This document shows positions 1 to 6,380 of a stretch of 12,118 nucleotides of DNA, in pieces. Origin of the DNA: Armatimonadota bacterium (GTDB lineage: Bacteria > Armatimonadota > JAAZEB01); NCBI GenBank assembly GCA_012841485.1, contig DUUU01000494.1, forward strand, positions 1 to 12,118, read 5' to 3'. The first letter of the stretch is position 1. Each line of letters begins with the position of its first letter. A model generated the notes under the pieces. The model searched no databases. It saw only the letters and a program-made list of their open reading frames with translations, and had not been told where the DNA came from. Position numbers and translations under genes: made by a program.

Positions 1-2
1 GA

Positions 3-479
3 TATGCGCGCCTGGTGGAATCGCTCGGGCACCCTGCCGACCGCGTGCTCAAGGTGGAGCCGGGGGATATCCTGGAGCTGAGCGAGGGGAGCGCCACCAT
101 CGCCGGACATATCGATGGCGGTCCGATCATGGTGGATGGGCTTGGCATCGGCGACGTCAGCCACATCGTTCTTCGCGACCGCCAGCACCTGTCGCAGGAT
201 GGCATCCTCGTCGCCGTGGTCACGGTGGAACGCGATACCGGCAAGGTGATCGCCGGCCCGGAGATCGTCTCGCGCGGCTTCGTCTACATGCAGGAGTCGG
301 AGCCGTTGATCGAGGAGGCGAAGCTGCGGATCCGGGCCGATCTCGAGTGTCTGCAGGAGAGCGAGGGCGTGCCCGATTGGGGCACGATCAAAGCGGATGT
401 CCGCTCCTCGCTCAGCCGCTTCTTCTACGCCGTGACAGGACGGCAGCCGATGATCATCCCGATTGTCATGGAGGCGTAG
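3..479 (+). CDS. rnj: Ribonuclease J, C-terminal part (5' truncated by window edge)
   Basis: The reading frame is open to the left edge, so this is the last 158 or so residues of a longer protein. The visible part matches the end of RNase J, a metallo-beta-lactamase/beta-CASP exo- and endoribonuclease that works in mRNA decay and rRNA maturation in the cytoplasm. Recognisable pieces are YARL at the edge, then GDILEL, a DGLGIGDV segment, the highly typical VIAGPEIVSRGFVYM block, and the ending RQPMIIPIVMEA, which is close to the usual RNase J C-terminus. The N-terminal catalytic HxHxDH motif lies outside the window. The protein stops directly after the conserved C-terminal domain with no extra tail. 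The next gene begins about 100 bases downstream on the same strand with no clear terminator between, so read-through is possible. Family assignment is secure; whether it is a J1 or J2 paralogue cannot be told. Confidence 0.95.
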   Translation, partial: YARLVESLGHPADRVLKVEPGDILELSEGSATIAGHIDGGPIMVDGLGIGDVSHIVLRDRQHLSQDGILVAVVTVERDTGKVIAGPEIVSRGFVYMQESEPLIEEAKLRIRADLECLQESEGVPDWGTIKADVRSSLSRFFYAVTGRQPMIIPIVMEA

Positions 480-581
480 CCCCCACCGCTTTGCATCGAA
501 GGAGGAACGGGCGCATCCCAGGCGAATACCGGGGTCATGGGCGGGCGCCAGCCACCAGAGGCGACCGCCGGGGGTGAGGCG
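480..581 (+). other. Intergenic region between RNase J and the propeller gene
   Basis: No convincing sigma-A promoter or intrinsic terminator is seen. A strong Shine-Dalgarno-like string, AAGGAGGAA, sits at 499-507 but no start codon follows at usable distance; the first ATG is at 537, about 30 bases later. The real start of the next gene (582) has its own GGTGAGG just upstream. Confidence 0.5.
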
Positions 582-2198
582 ATGTGCTCTTTGGGAAGCC
601 TGCGAGCCCTGGCATGGGCCCTCTGCTGTGCCGTGGGCGGGGCGGCGGCCGCTGCCCCATCCGAGATCGTCTGGAAAGACCTCTCCGGGTGGGAGGTTGA
701 ATACGGGCGTTGGCGTGCGGAGGAGGGCACGCTCCTTCAGACAGAGGTAGGGCCGGCGCGGACCATCATCTGGCGTCCGGGGAAGGCCTATTCCGATCTC
801 GATCTCACGATCCCCTTCAAGGCATCGTCTGAGGGCGATGGGGTGAAGGCCGCGGGAGTCGTCTATCGTGCTGTCAGCCAGGAAGAGTATTACTACATCC
901 ACTATGATGTGCGGAATAGCCAGGTGGTCTGGGTGCGCTCCGCACCGGGGAAGGAGTGGACTGATGCGCGCCGGCACCGTTGGCCCGAGCTCAGGGCGGA
1001 GACCTGGCACACCACGCGCGTGGTGGTGCGGGGCGACCGGCACGAGGTCTATCTGGACGGCAAACGGCTTTTCACCGAGACGGATGGAACGCTCCAGGCG
1101 GGGGTGATCGGCCTGCGCACGGGCCAGGGGCGAATCGCTTTTGGCACGGCACGCCTGGAGGGCACCGAAGTGTCGCTCGACCGCCCTTTCGTAGTCCTCA
1201 AGCCCCCCTTCAGCGATCTCTGTACCGACGCGGGGACCGGCGGCTATGAGGCGTTCCCCGATGTGTGCCGGACTAAGTCGGGCGAACTCCTCTGCGTTTT
1301 CTATGCGGGCCATGGGCACGTGAGCGTGCCCAACGACAAGCTGCCCAAGGGCGCGCGCATCTGTCTGGCACGCTCTACCGATAACGGCAAGACCTGGTCG
1401 AAGCCCGAAGTCGTGGTGGATACCCCCATCGATGACCGCGACCCCTCGATTACCCAGTTGTCGGATGGCCGGCTTGTCGTGACCTACATGACCTACGTGC
1501 CCGGGCGCAAGCCGATGACGCACGAGGTGTTCCTGGTGTGGTCCGCCGATGGCGGGAAGACGTGGGGCCCGCCACAGCCGGTCGACTCTCCGCTGAAGGG
1601 GAATGAAGCGGTCTCCGAGCCAATTCGGGAGATGCCCGACGGCACGCTTCTACTGCCTCTCTACGGCGCGGCAGAGCCGGGTCAGAAGTCCACCGTGTGC
1701 GTGCTCCTGTCACGTGATGGCGGGAGGAGCTGGCCAGAGCACGCGATGGTCCATCTGGAGGGAGAGCACCTGCACGAACCATCGGTCGTGCGTTTGCCGG
1801 ATGGCCGGCTCCTGATGGTGATCCGCCCGCGCATGACGTGGTGCGAGTCCACCGATGGCGGCAGGAGCTGGACCCGGCCCCAGGCGATGCCGGTCTCCGG
1901 AGATGCTCCCTACCTGCTCCTCACTTCCAGGCAGATCCTTCTCTGCGCGTTTCGCCATCGGCCAACGAAGAGCACCCGCCTCATCTATAGCACCGACGCG
2001 GGGAAGACGTGGAGCGAGCCGATCCTCCTGGATCGCGTCATTGGCGCCTACCCGAGTCTGGTCGAGCTGCCGGATGGGCGCATCCTGGTCGTCTACTACA
2101 CGGAGGGCGCTGGTTCGGATATTCGCGCGCTCTTCCTGGATGCGAGCCGGGCGGGAGTTCGAGTGTTGCCCAAAGAGGGGTCAGATACCCCTGGCTAA
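582..2198 (+). CDS. Exported Asp-box (BNR/sialidase-fold) protein with N-terminal jelly-roll-like domain
   Basis: A 538-residue protein. The frame is open back to an ATG at 537, but 582 is preferred: it has GGTGAGG at proper spacing, and it makes the protein begin directly with a signal-like hydrophobic stretch (residues 6-25, ending AAAAAP). Residues about 28-195 resemble the concanavalin-A-like fold of DUF1080/LamG-type domains (WKDL start, VEYGRW, VYLDGKRLF). Residues about 220-520 form a sialidase-type beta-propeller with five Asp boxes of the S-x-D-x-G-x-[TS]-W type at 265-272, 321-328, 377-384, 423-430 and 470-477. The arginine of the sialidase F/YRIP motif is not seen: the equivalent stretch reads EAFPDVCR. 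True sialidase activity is therefore doubtful, and another glycoside hydrolase or lyase activity is as likely. It is followed at 32 bases by another propeller gene, which suggests a shared glycan-degradation role outside the membrane. The fold is sure; the substrate is unknown. Confidence 0.88.
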   Translation: MCSLGSLRALAWALCCAVGGAAAAAPSEIVWKDLSGWEVEYGRWRAEEGTLLQTEVGPARTIIWRPGKAYSDLDLTIPFKASSEGDGVKAAGVVYRAVSQEEYYYIHYDVRNSQVVWVRSAPGKEWTDARRHRWPELRAETWHTTRVVVRGDRHEVYLDGKRLFTETDGTLQAGVIGLRTGQGRIAFGTARLEGTEVSLDRPFVVLKPPFSDLCTDAGTGGYEAFPDVCRTKSGELLCVFYAGHGHVSVPNDKLPKGARICLARSTDNGKTWSKPEVVVDTPIDDRDPSITQLSDGRLVVTYMTYVPGRKPMTHEVFLVWSADGGKTWGPPQPVDSPLKGNEAVSEPIREMPDGTLLLPLYGAAEPGQKSTVCVLLSRDGGRSWPEHAMVHLEGEHLHEPSVVRLPDGRLLMVIRPRMTWCESTDGGRSWTRPQAMPVSGDAPYLLLTSRQILLCAFRHRPTKSTRLIYSTDAGKTWSEPILLDRVIGAYPSLVELPDGRILVVYYTEGAGSDIRALFLDASRAGVRVLPKEGSDTPG

Positions 2199-2216
2199 GT
2201 TCGGAGGCCGCCGAGG

Positions 2217-2224
2217 TAAGGAGG
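2217..2224 (+). promoter_or_regulatory. Strong Shine-Dalgarno site deciding the 2231 start
   Basis: TAAGGAGG lies six bases before the ATG at 2231. It fixes the start of the downstream propeller gene although the open frame extends back to 2009, inside the preceding gene. Confidence 0.85.
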
Positions 2225-2230
2225 AAGCCA

Positions 2231-3586
2231 ATGCAACGGGTCACTGCCGCCAATGGCGAGAAGGGCGCGGTCGAGATTAGCGACCGCCTCCAGCTCTTCG
2301 TCGATTCTTACCTGATCGACCGCACCGTGGGTGCGGAGCTGCGGCTTCACTCCCCGGTGCCGCGCGAGGTCTCCTTTCCCTTTGACCTTCCCTGGGAGGG
2401 CCCCGTTAGCTACTACGTGACGGTGGCAAAGGAGGGCGATCTCTACCGCGCCTACTACCGGGGCGCCGGCAACCCGGGCATGCCAGAAGTGACCTGCTAT
2501 GCCGAGAGCCGGGATGGCATTGCCTGGACCAAGCCGAAGCTCGGGCTCTTCGAGATCCAGGGCTCTCGGGCGAACAACATCGTCTGGATGGGCCGGGGAT
2601 GCCACAACTTCACTCCCTTCCTCGATACCAATCCCGCGGCCTTGCCGGAGCACCGCTGGAAGGCGCTCGCCAGCGCCGGCCCGCGGGACTCGCTGGTGCC
2701 CTTTGTCTCCGCGGACGGGATCCGTTGGCGGATGCTGCGCCAGGAGCCGGTGCTCACCCAGGGCGCCTTCGACTCGCAAAACATCGCCTTCTGGGACAGC
2801 GCACGGGGCCGCTACGCGGCCTACTTCCGCGGCTTCCATCTGGGAGTGCGCGCCGTGCTCACGGCCACCTCGGAAGACTTCATTCACTGGACGGAGCCCC
2901 AATGGATTGATCTGGGGGAGACGCCGCCAGAGCACTTCTATACCAACGCCACCACGCCGTATTTTCGCGCACCGGACCTCCTCCTCGCCTTTCCAAAGCG
3001 CTTTGTGCCGGAGCGCCAGTGGGATGCCGGGCATGGGGAGACCGGACTCTCGGACGCGGTCTTTCTCACCAGCCGCGACAGAATCCACTTTGACCGCACC
3101 TTCATGGAGGCGTTTATCCGGCCCGGACACGACCCGCGGAACTGGACCGACCGGAATATCGGGGTGGCCTTTGGCGTGGTGCCCACCTCACCCGGGGAGA
3201 TCTCGCTCTACTACGTGGAGCATTACCGGCATCCTACCTGCCGGCTGCGCCGGGCAACGCTACGCGTGGACGGCTTCGCCTCGGTGCGCGCCGGCTACGC
3301 GGCCGGCGAGGTGCTGACGCGGCCGCTGCTCTTTTCCGGGGGGCAACTGGCGATCAACTACGCCACCTCCGCCGCGGGCAGCGTGCGCGTCGAGCTACAG
3401 GATGAGGCCGGGCGAGCGATTCCCGGCTTCACGATGCGGGAGTGCCCGGAGATCTATGGCGACGAGCTAGAGCGCCTGGTGCGATGGAATGGCGCGAGCG
3501 ACGTCAGCACTCTCGCCGGCAGGAAGGTGCGCTTGCGCGTGCGCCTGAAGGACGCGGATCTCTATGCGTTCCGGTTCGTCGCGTGA
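2231..3586 (+). CDS. Five-bladed beta-propeller glycoside hydrolase-like protein (GH32/43-like fold)
   Basis: A 451-residue protein with no signal peptide. The motif LFVDSYLID at residues 22-30 is the hallmark opening of a large, mostly uncharacterised family common in glycan-degrading bacteria (Planctomycetota, Verrucomicrobiota, Armatimonadota), usually annotated as hypothetical or as GH32 N-terminal-like. Repeated blade-like segments follow: ESRDGIAWTKP (91-102), SADGIRWRML (160-169), TATSEDFIHWTEP (211-223) and TSRDRIHFDRTFMEAFIRPG (280-299). Residues about 362-451 form a C-terminal beta domain: LLFSGGQLAINYATS, VELQDEAGRAIPGF, and LKDADLYAFRFV at the end. A catalytic dyad cannot be named from sequence alone. 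It is close behind the exported propeller gene and probably cotranscribed with it, yet looks cytosolic, so it may act on an imported oligosaccharide. The family assignment is firm; activity is unknown. Confidence 0.85.
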   Translation: MQRVTAANGEKGAVEISDRLQLFVDSYLIDRTVGAELRLHSPVPREVSFPFDLPWEGPVSYYVTVAKEGDLYRAYYRGAGNPGMPEVTCYAESRDGIAWTKPKLGLFEIQGSRANNIVWMGRGCHNFTPFLDTNPAALPEHRWKALASAGPRDSLVPFVSADGIRWRMLRQEPVLTQGAFDSQNIAFWDSARGRYAAYFRGFHLGVRAVLTATSEDFIHWTEPQWIDLGETPPEHFYTNATTPYFRAPDLLLAFPKRFVPERQWDAGHGETGLSDAVFLTSRDRIHFDRTFMEAFIRPGHDPRNWTDRNIGVAFGVVPTSPGEISLYYVEHYRHPTCRLRRATLRVDGFASVRAGYAAGEVLTRPLLFSGGQLAINYATSAAGSVRVELQDEAGRAIPGFTMRECPEIYGDELERLVRWNGASDVSTLAGRKVRLRVRLKDADLYAFRFVA

Positions 3587-3605
3587 CGGGTGGGGGGGGA
3601 ACCCG
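3587..3605 (+). other. Small hairpin with G8 loop
   Basis: CGGGT at 3587-3591 can pair with ACCCG at 3601-3605 across a loop holding eight consecutive G. It starts immediately after the stop codon of the + strand gene and may stop transcription or protect the 3' end, but there is no T-run to make it a standard intrinsic terminator. Confidence 0.4.
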
Positions 3606-3611
3606 CCGCGC

Positions 3612-3669
3612 GGCGAAGCATTCGCCCGGGCGCGAGCGCGTGGGGGGATTCCCCGGCGAATGCGTCGCC
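3612..3669. repeat. Double palindromic (REP/BIME-like) element between convergent genes
   Basis: GGCGAAGCATTCGCC (3612-3626) and GGCGAATGCGTCGCC (3655-3669) are 15-base inverted copies that match at 14 of 15 positions. Each arm is itself a palindrome (GGCGAA/TTCGCC and GGCGA/TCGCC). The 28-base interior adds GGG/CCC pairing. The whole can fold as one long stem or as two small hairpins. Its place between two converging genes fits a bidirectional terminator or a dispersed repetitive element; only one copy is seen here. Confidence 0.6.
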
Positions 3670-3699
3670 ATGTGTACCGGTCCATATTCCCCATCACGA

Positions 3700-4494
3700 T
3701 TACCATTTCGGGGGCACGCGGCCGGGTGAGAACTGCGATGCCTCCAGGCCACGGCTGGCAGCAAGCTTCTGCTGGCGCTGCTTCATCTCCTCGATGCCGC
3801 GCAGCACATAGCGCGCCGCCTCTTCCGTGTCATCGGTCACCTGCAGCAGATCCAGGTCTTGCGGGCTAATGCAGTGCTCGCGCTGCTCCATCGTCTCGCG
3901 CATCCACTTCAACAGGCCGCCCCAGTAGTCGCTTCCGAAGAGGACGATAGGGAAGTGTTTCACCTTGCGGCACTGTACCAGCGTCGCCGCCTCAAACAGT
4001 TCATCCATCGTGCCAAAGCCACCCGGGAAGATGACAAAGGCAGAGGAGTACTTCAGGAAGACGGTTTTGCGGCAGAAGAAGTAGTGGAAATTGAGCATCA
4101 CATCCTGGTAGTCGTTCGGCTTCTGCTCGAAGGGGAGCTCGATGTTGCAGCCGACCGAAAGGGAGCCGCCCTTCTGGGCTCCTCGATTCGTTGCCTCCAT
4201 GATGCCCGGGCCGCCGCCGGAGATGATCGCCAGCCCATGCCGGGCCAGAATCTCGGCGGTCGCCTCCGCCGCCTGATAGTAGCGATGGTCGGGCGAGATG
4301 CGCGCCGATCCGAAGAAGCAGACCGCGGGCCCCACTTTCGACATCGTCTCAAAGGCGTGGACGAACTCGCCCATGATCCGGAAGATTCGCCAGGCATCGG
4401 TGTTGGTGAAGTCCAGTCCGCTCATGGCGGCATCGAGCAGGACGTAGTCCTCCGTAATCCGGTTATTGCTCTTGCCATTCTCGTGGTTGCTCAT
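3700..4494 (-). CDS. LOG-family Rossmann-fold protein (TIGR00730), nucleoside 5'-monophosphate phosphoribohydrolase
   Basis: A 264-residue cytosolic protein of the 'lysine decarboxylase-like' family, which is in fact the LOG family. Characterised members cleave the base from cytokinin or purine nucleoside 5'-monophosphates. Visible signatures are CFFGSARI (59-66), SGGGPGIMEATNRGA (92-106), the R142-K143 pair after HYFFC, and the defining PGGFGTMDE (157-165) with its catalytic Glu165. Length is typical for the longer bacterial members with an N-terminal extension of about 50 residues and a charged C-terminal tail. The start ATG overlaps the stop codon of the upstream gene by one base (TAATG), and AAAGGGTG precedes it, so translation is probably coupled to the membrane protein. 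Base specificity (AMP, GMP or cytokinin) cannot be read. Family assignment is secure. Confidence 0.94.
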   Translation of the reverse strand: MSNHENGKSNNRITEDYVLLDAAMSGLDFTNTDAWRIFRIMGEFVHAFETMSKVGPAVCFFGSARISPDHRYYQAAEATAEILARHGLAIISGGGPGIMEATNRGAQKGGSLSVGCNIELPFEQKPNDYQDVMLNFHYFFCRKTVFLKYSSAFVIFPGGFGTMDELFEAATLVQCRKVKHFPIVLFGSDYWGGLLKWMRETMEQREHCISPQDLDLLQVTDDTEEAARYVLRGIEEMKQRQQKLAASRGLEASQFSPGRVPPKW

Positions 4495-4796
4495 TACTTC
4501 ACCCTTTCTATGCTCTCCCTCACGGTCGTCCGGTTTCGGACATGCTCGGGCCGAGCGGCCTCCGCGCGCGCATCGAAGCGCCGGCGGAAGCTGGCATAGC
4601 GATCGCGCAGGCGTTGCGCCTCACTATCAAGGGCCGCGGCCTGCTCGGCCGCCGCGAGGTGCCTGGTCAGTGTTGGGAACACTGGCCGGCCCAGGATCGC
4701 ACAGCCGACCAGGACAAGATCCAGGCTGACCAGGAGCATGAGGGACACCGCGACCAGGCGCGCCCACCACGGCATCTGTTGATCTTGCCTTGCCAT
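4494..4796 (-). CDS. Small membrane-anchored coiled-coil protein of unknown function
   Basis: A 100-residue protein with one hydrophobic membrane segment at about residues 12-35 and then a charged, Ala/Glu/Arg-rich helix (about 45-80) likely to form a coiled coil. I do not recognise the family. The gene is credible because GGAGGAGG (4802-4809) lies five bases before the ATG, a good sigma-A promoter lies just upstream, and its stop codon overlaps the start of the LOG-family gene by one base (TAATG). The basic N-terminus before the membrane segment (K/R at 3 and 13, none acidic near the far end) gives a weak N-in prediction, which would put the coiled coil outside the membrane. The overall build (short N-terminus, one membrane helix, coiled coil) recalls FtsL/DivIC-type or other scaffolding proteins, but this is only a shape resemblance. 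Confidence 0.75.
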   Translation of the reverse strand: MARQDQQMPWWARLVAVSLMLLVSLDLVLVGCAILGRPVFPTLTRHLAAAEQAAALDSEAQRLRDRYASFRRRFDARAEAARPEHVRNRTTVRESIERVK

Positions 4797-4831
4797 CCAC
4801 TCCTCCTCCCACTGACAAGATGATATTCTAT

Positions 4832-4862
4832 ATTATACTACAAATAGGCAGACGCCTGCTCA
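4832..4862 (-). promoter_or_regulatory. Sigma-A promoter for the membrane-protein/LOG operon
   Basis: Read on the minus strand, a perfect TATAAT lies at 4832-4837 in an AT-rich patch that stands out from the GC-rich surroundings. The -35 is weak: AGCAGG at 17 bases spacing, or TGAGCA at 19. A small inverted repeat AGGC-GTCT-GCCT lies in the spacer and could be an operator. The expected transcription start is near 4825, giving a leader of about 29 bases. Confidence 0.7.
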
Positions 4863-4890
4863 TTCGACCATTTCCGCGCCACAAGAGCAC

Positions 4891-6327
4891 TCAGTCGCCC
4901 GGCCCCACGGGCGCAATGCGCAGCGTCGCATACTCTGTTTTCAGTAGCGACTCGTCGCCGATGGCGCGCATCTTGCGCCACATGCGCTTCGCCATGGCAT
5001 GGAGCGGTTCACGGAACGCCGGGTCCTCCGCCAGATTGTGGCGCTCGTGGGGATCATCGCCCAGGTGATACAGCTCATCAGTGCCGCCCGGGCTGAAGAT
5101 GTACTTCCAGTCGCCGTGCCAGACGATGCGCTGCGTGTAGACGAAGCGTTGGCCGTAGAACTCGGCATACGCCTCGTCCCACTCCTCGGGGTTCCACTTG
5201 CCGTCGAGCAGAGGCCGGATCGACCGGCCTTGCGCGCCCGGGAGCGCGGGTGCTCCGCAGAGATCGAGCAGCGTCGGGCCGAGATCCACGGTGCTCACCC
5301 GCGCGTGCCTGGCGGGGTCGGGAGTCGCAGCGGTACGCGTCGCAGGGTTCGGACCGGCCATTCCGGGCACGCGCATATTCAGCGGGATGTTGTAGACCTC
5401 CTCGTAGGGCGTGCCGATCCCCTTGGTGGCGAGACCGTGCCCGCCCAGCATATCGCCGTGGTCACTGGTGAAGACGATGATCGTGTTCTCATCCTGGCGC
5501 GTCTCGCGGAGCGCGCGCAGGAGGCGCCCGACCTCATGATCCAGGAAGGTGATTGAGGCCCAATAGGCCGCCGTGATCCGCTGCCAGTCCGTCTCGGAGA
5601 GGCCCTCCCATACGGCGCGCATCCGGCGCACGATCTCCGGTTTGCCGGCGGGGTCATCGCGCAGTGTTGGACTGACCCGGATGCGCGGGAGGTCATAGCG
5701 CTCGAAGAACCGCTTCGGGGGGATGTAGGGGTCGTGAGGCTCGGAGGTAGAGATAAAGCAACAGAAGGGCCGGTCGCCATGCTGCGCCGAGGCGTGCCGG
5801 TGGATGAAGTCGATGCCGCGGTCGAAAGCGGGGTGGCTTGGAAGGGCGTCATCCTCGGAGACGGCCGCGAGGAGGTAATCCCGATAGCCCGCCTTGGGCA
5901 CGATCACCTCGGTGCCGGGGAGGCGCCGGGGCCGGGCGTGGGCACAGCCGAGGTCATACTCATGCCATCCGAAACGCTCTAGCTGGTTGCTCTGCTCGAC
6001 GTGCCACTTCCCGAAATAGGCGTTGCGATACCCGGCGTCTGCCAGGATGCGCGAGAAGTGGGTGAAGCGGTCGGGCGGAATGTCCAGCCACTCGCGGCGC
6101 TGGGTGTGCGTGCAGTCCCACATGCCATGCGTGGATGGGTAGAGCCCCGTCATCAGCGACGCGCGTGCCGGCGAGCAGATGGCATTCGGGGTGTAGCAGT
6201 GTTCGAAGCGCGTCCCCTGGGCCGCGAGGGCATCCAGATGGGGCGTCAGACACTGGCTCCCCGGCGCAAGCGCCTGAGCGTTCGTGTGATCCGTCATCAC
6301 GAAGAGGATATTGGGCCGCGCTCGCAT
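4891..6327 (-). CDS. Formylglycine-dependent sulfatase (type I, alkaline phosphatase superfamily)
   Basis: A 478-residue enzyme predicted to hydrolyse a sulfate ester, probably on a glycan. The Cys-type activation signature CSPAR is at residues 51-55 within CSPARASLMTGLYPSTHG; Cys51 must be oxidised to formylglycine by a maturase not seen here. Other active-site features are the metal-binding TD at 12-13 (the usual second Asp is His14), GKWH (106-109), EPHDPY (196-201), SDHGD (288-292) and Lys302. The ATG at 6327 is chosen because AAGGGAAAG precedes it and the conserved RPNILFVMTD begins at once; a GTG at 6351 lacks support. There is no signal peptide, so the enzyme looks cytosolic, unlike many secreted sulfatases. 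It lies 53 bases downstream of a propeller gene on the same strand, and is probably cotranscribed with it. The family is certain; the sulfated substrate is unknown. Confidence 0.95.
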   Translation of the reverse strand: MRARPNILFVMTDHTNAQALAPGSQCLTPHLDALAAQGTRFEHCYTPNAICSPARASLMTGLYPSTHGMWDCTHTQRREWLDIPPDRFTHFSRILADAGYRNAYFGKWHVEQSNQLERFGWHEYDLGCAHARPRRLPGTEVIVPKAGYRDYLLAAVSEDDALPSHPAFDRGIDFIHRHASAQHGDRPFCCFISTSEPHDPYIPPKRFFERYDLPRIRVSPTLRDDPAGKPEIVRRMRAVWEGLSETDWQRITAAYWASITFLDHEVGRLLRALRETRQDENTIIVFTSDHGDMLGGHGLATKGIGTPYEEVYNIPLNMRVPGMAGPNPATRTAATPDPARHARVSTVDLGPTLLDLCGAPALPGAQGRSIRPLLDGKWNPEEWDEAYAEFYGQRFVYTQRIVWHGDWKYIFSPGGTDELYHLGDDPHERHNLAEDPAFREPLHAMAKRMWRKMRAIGDESLLKTEYATLRIAPVGPGD

Positions 6328-6351
6328 GCTCTTTCCCTTCTGATACCGCAC

Positions 6352-6372
6352 GGGCGCGCCGGCTACGCGCCC
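6352..6372 (-). other. GC-rich hairpin between propeller and sulfatase genes
   Basis: GGGCGCG (6352-6358) and CGCGCCC (6366-6372) form a seven-base-pair stem with a seven-base loop in the short gap between the two minus-strand genes. No T-run follows, so it is more likely an mRNA-stability or partial attenuation element than a terminator. Confidence 0.45.
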
Positions 6373-6380
6373 TCAGAACC

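Noticed and set aside
582..2198. Calling the Asp-box proteins true sialidases
   Set aside because: Asp boxes show the fold only; the RIP arginine motif is absent from both the 582-2198 and the 6381-7652 products, so a specific activity is not supported.
2009..2230. Upstream extension of the second propeller protein
   Set aside because: It overlaps the end of the preceding gene by 190 bases, encodes no family-like sequence, and a near-perfect Shine-Dalgarno site points to 2231.
2195..3130. A 311-codon minus-strand open frame
   Set aside because: Antisense to the LFVDSYLID-family propeller gene, which has recognisable family motifs and a strong ribosome site.
3859..4599. A 246-codon + strand open frame
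   Set aside because: It is antisense to the LOG-family gene and the small membrane protein, both of which have clear motifs or signals; high GC content keeps the opposite frame open.
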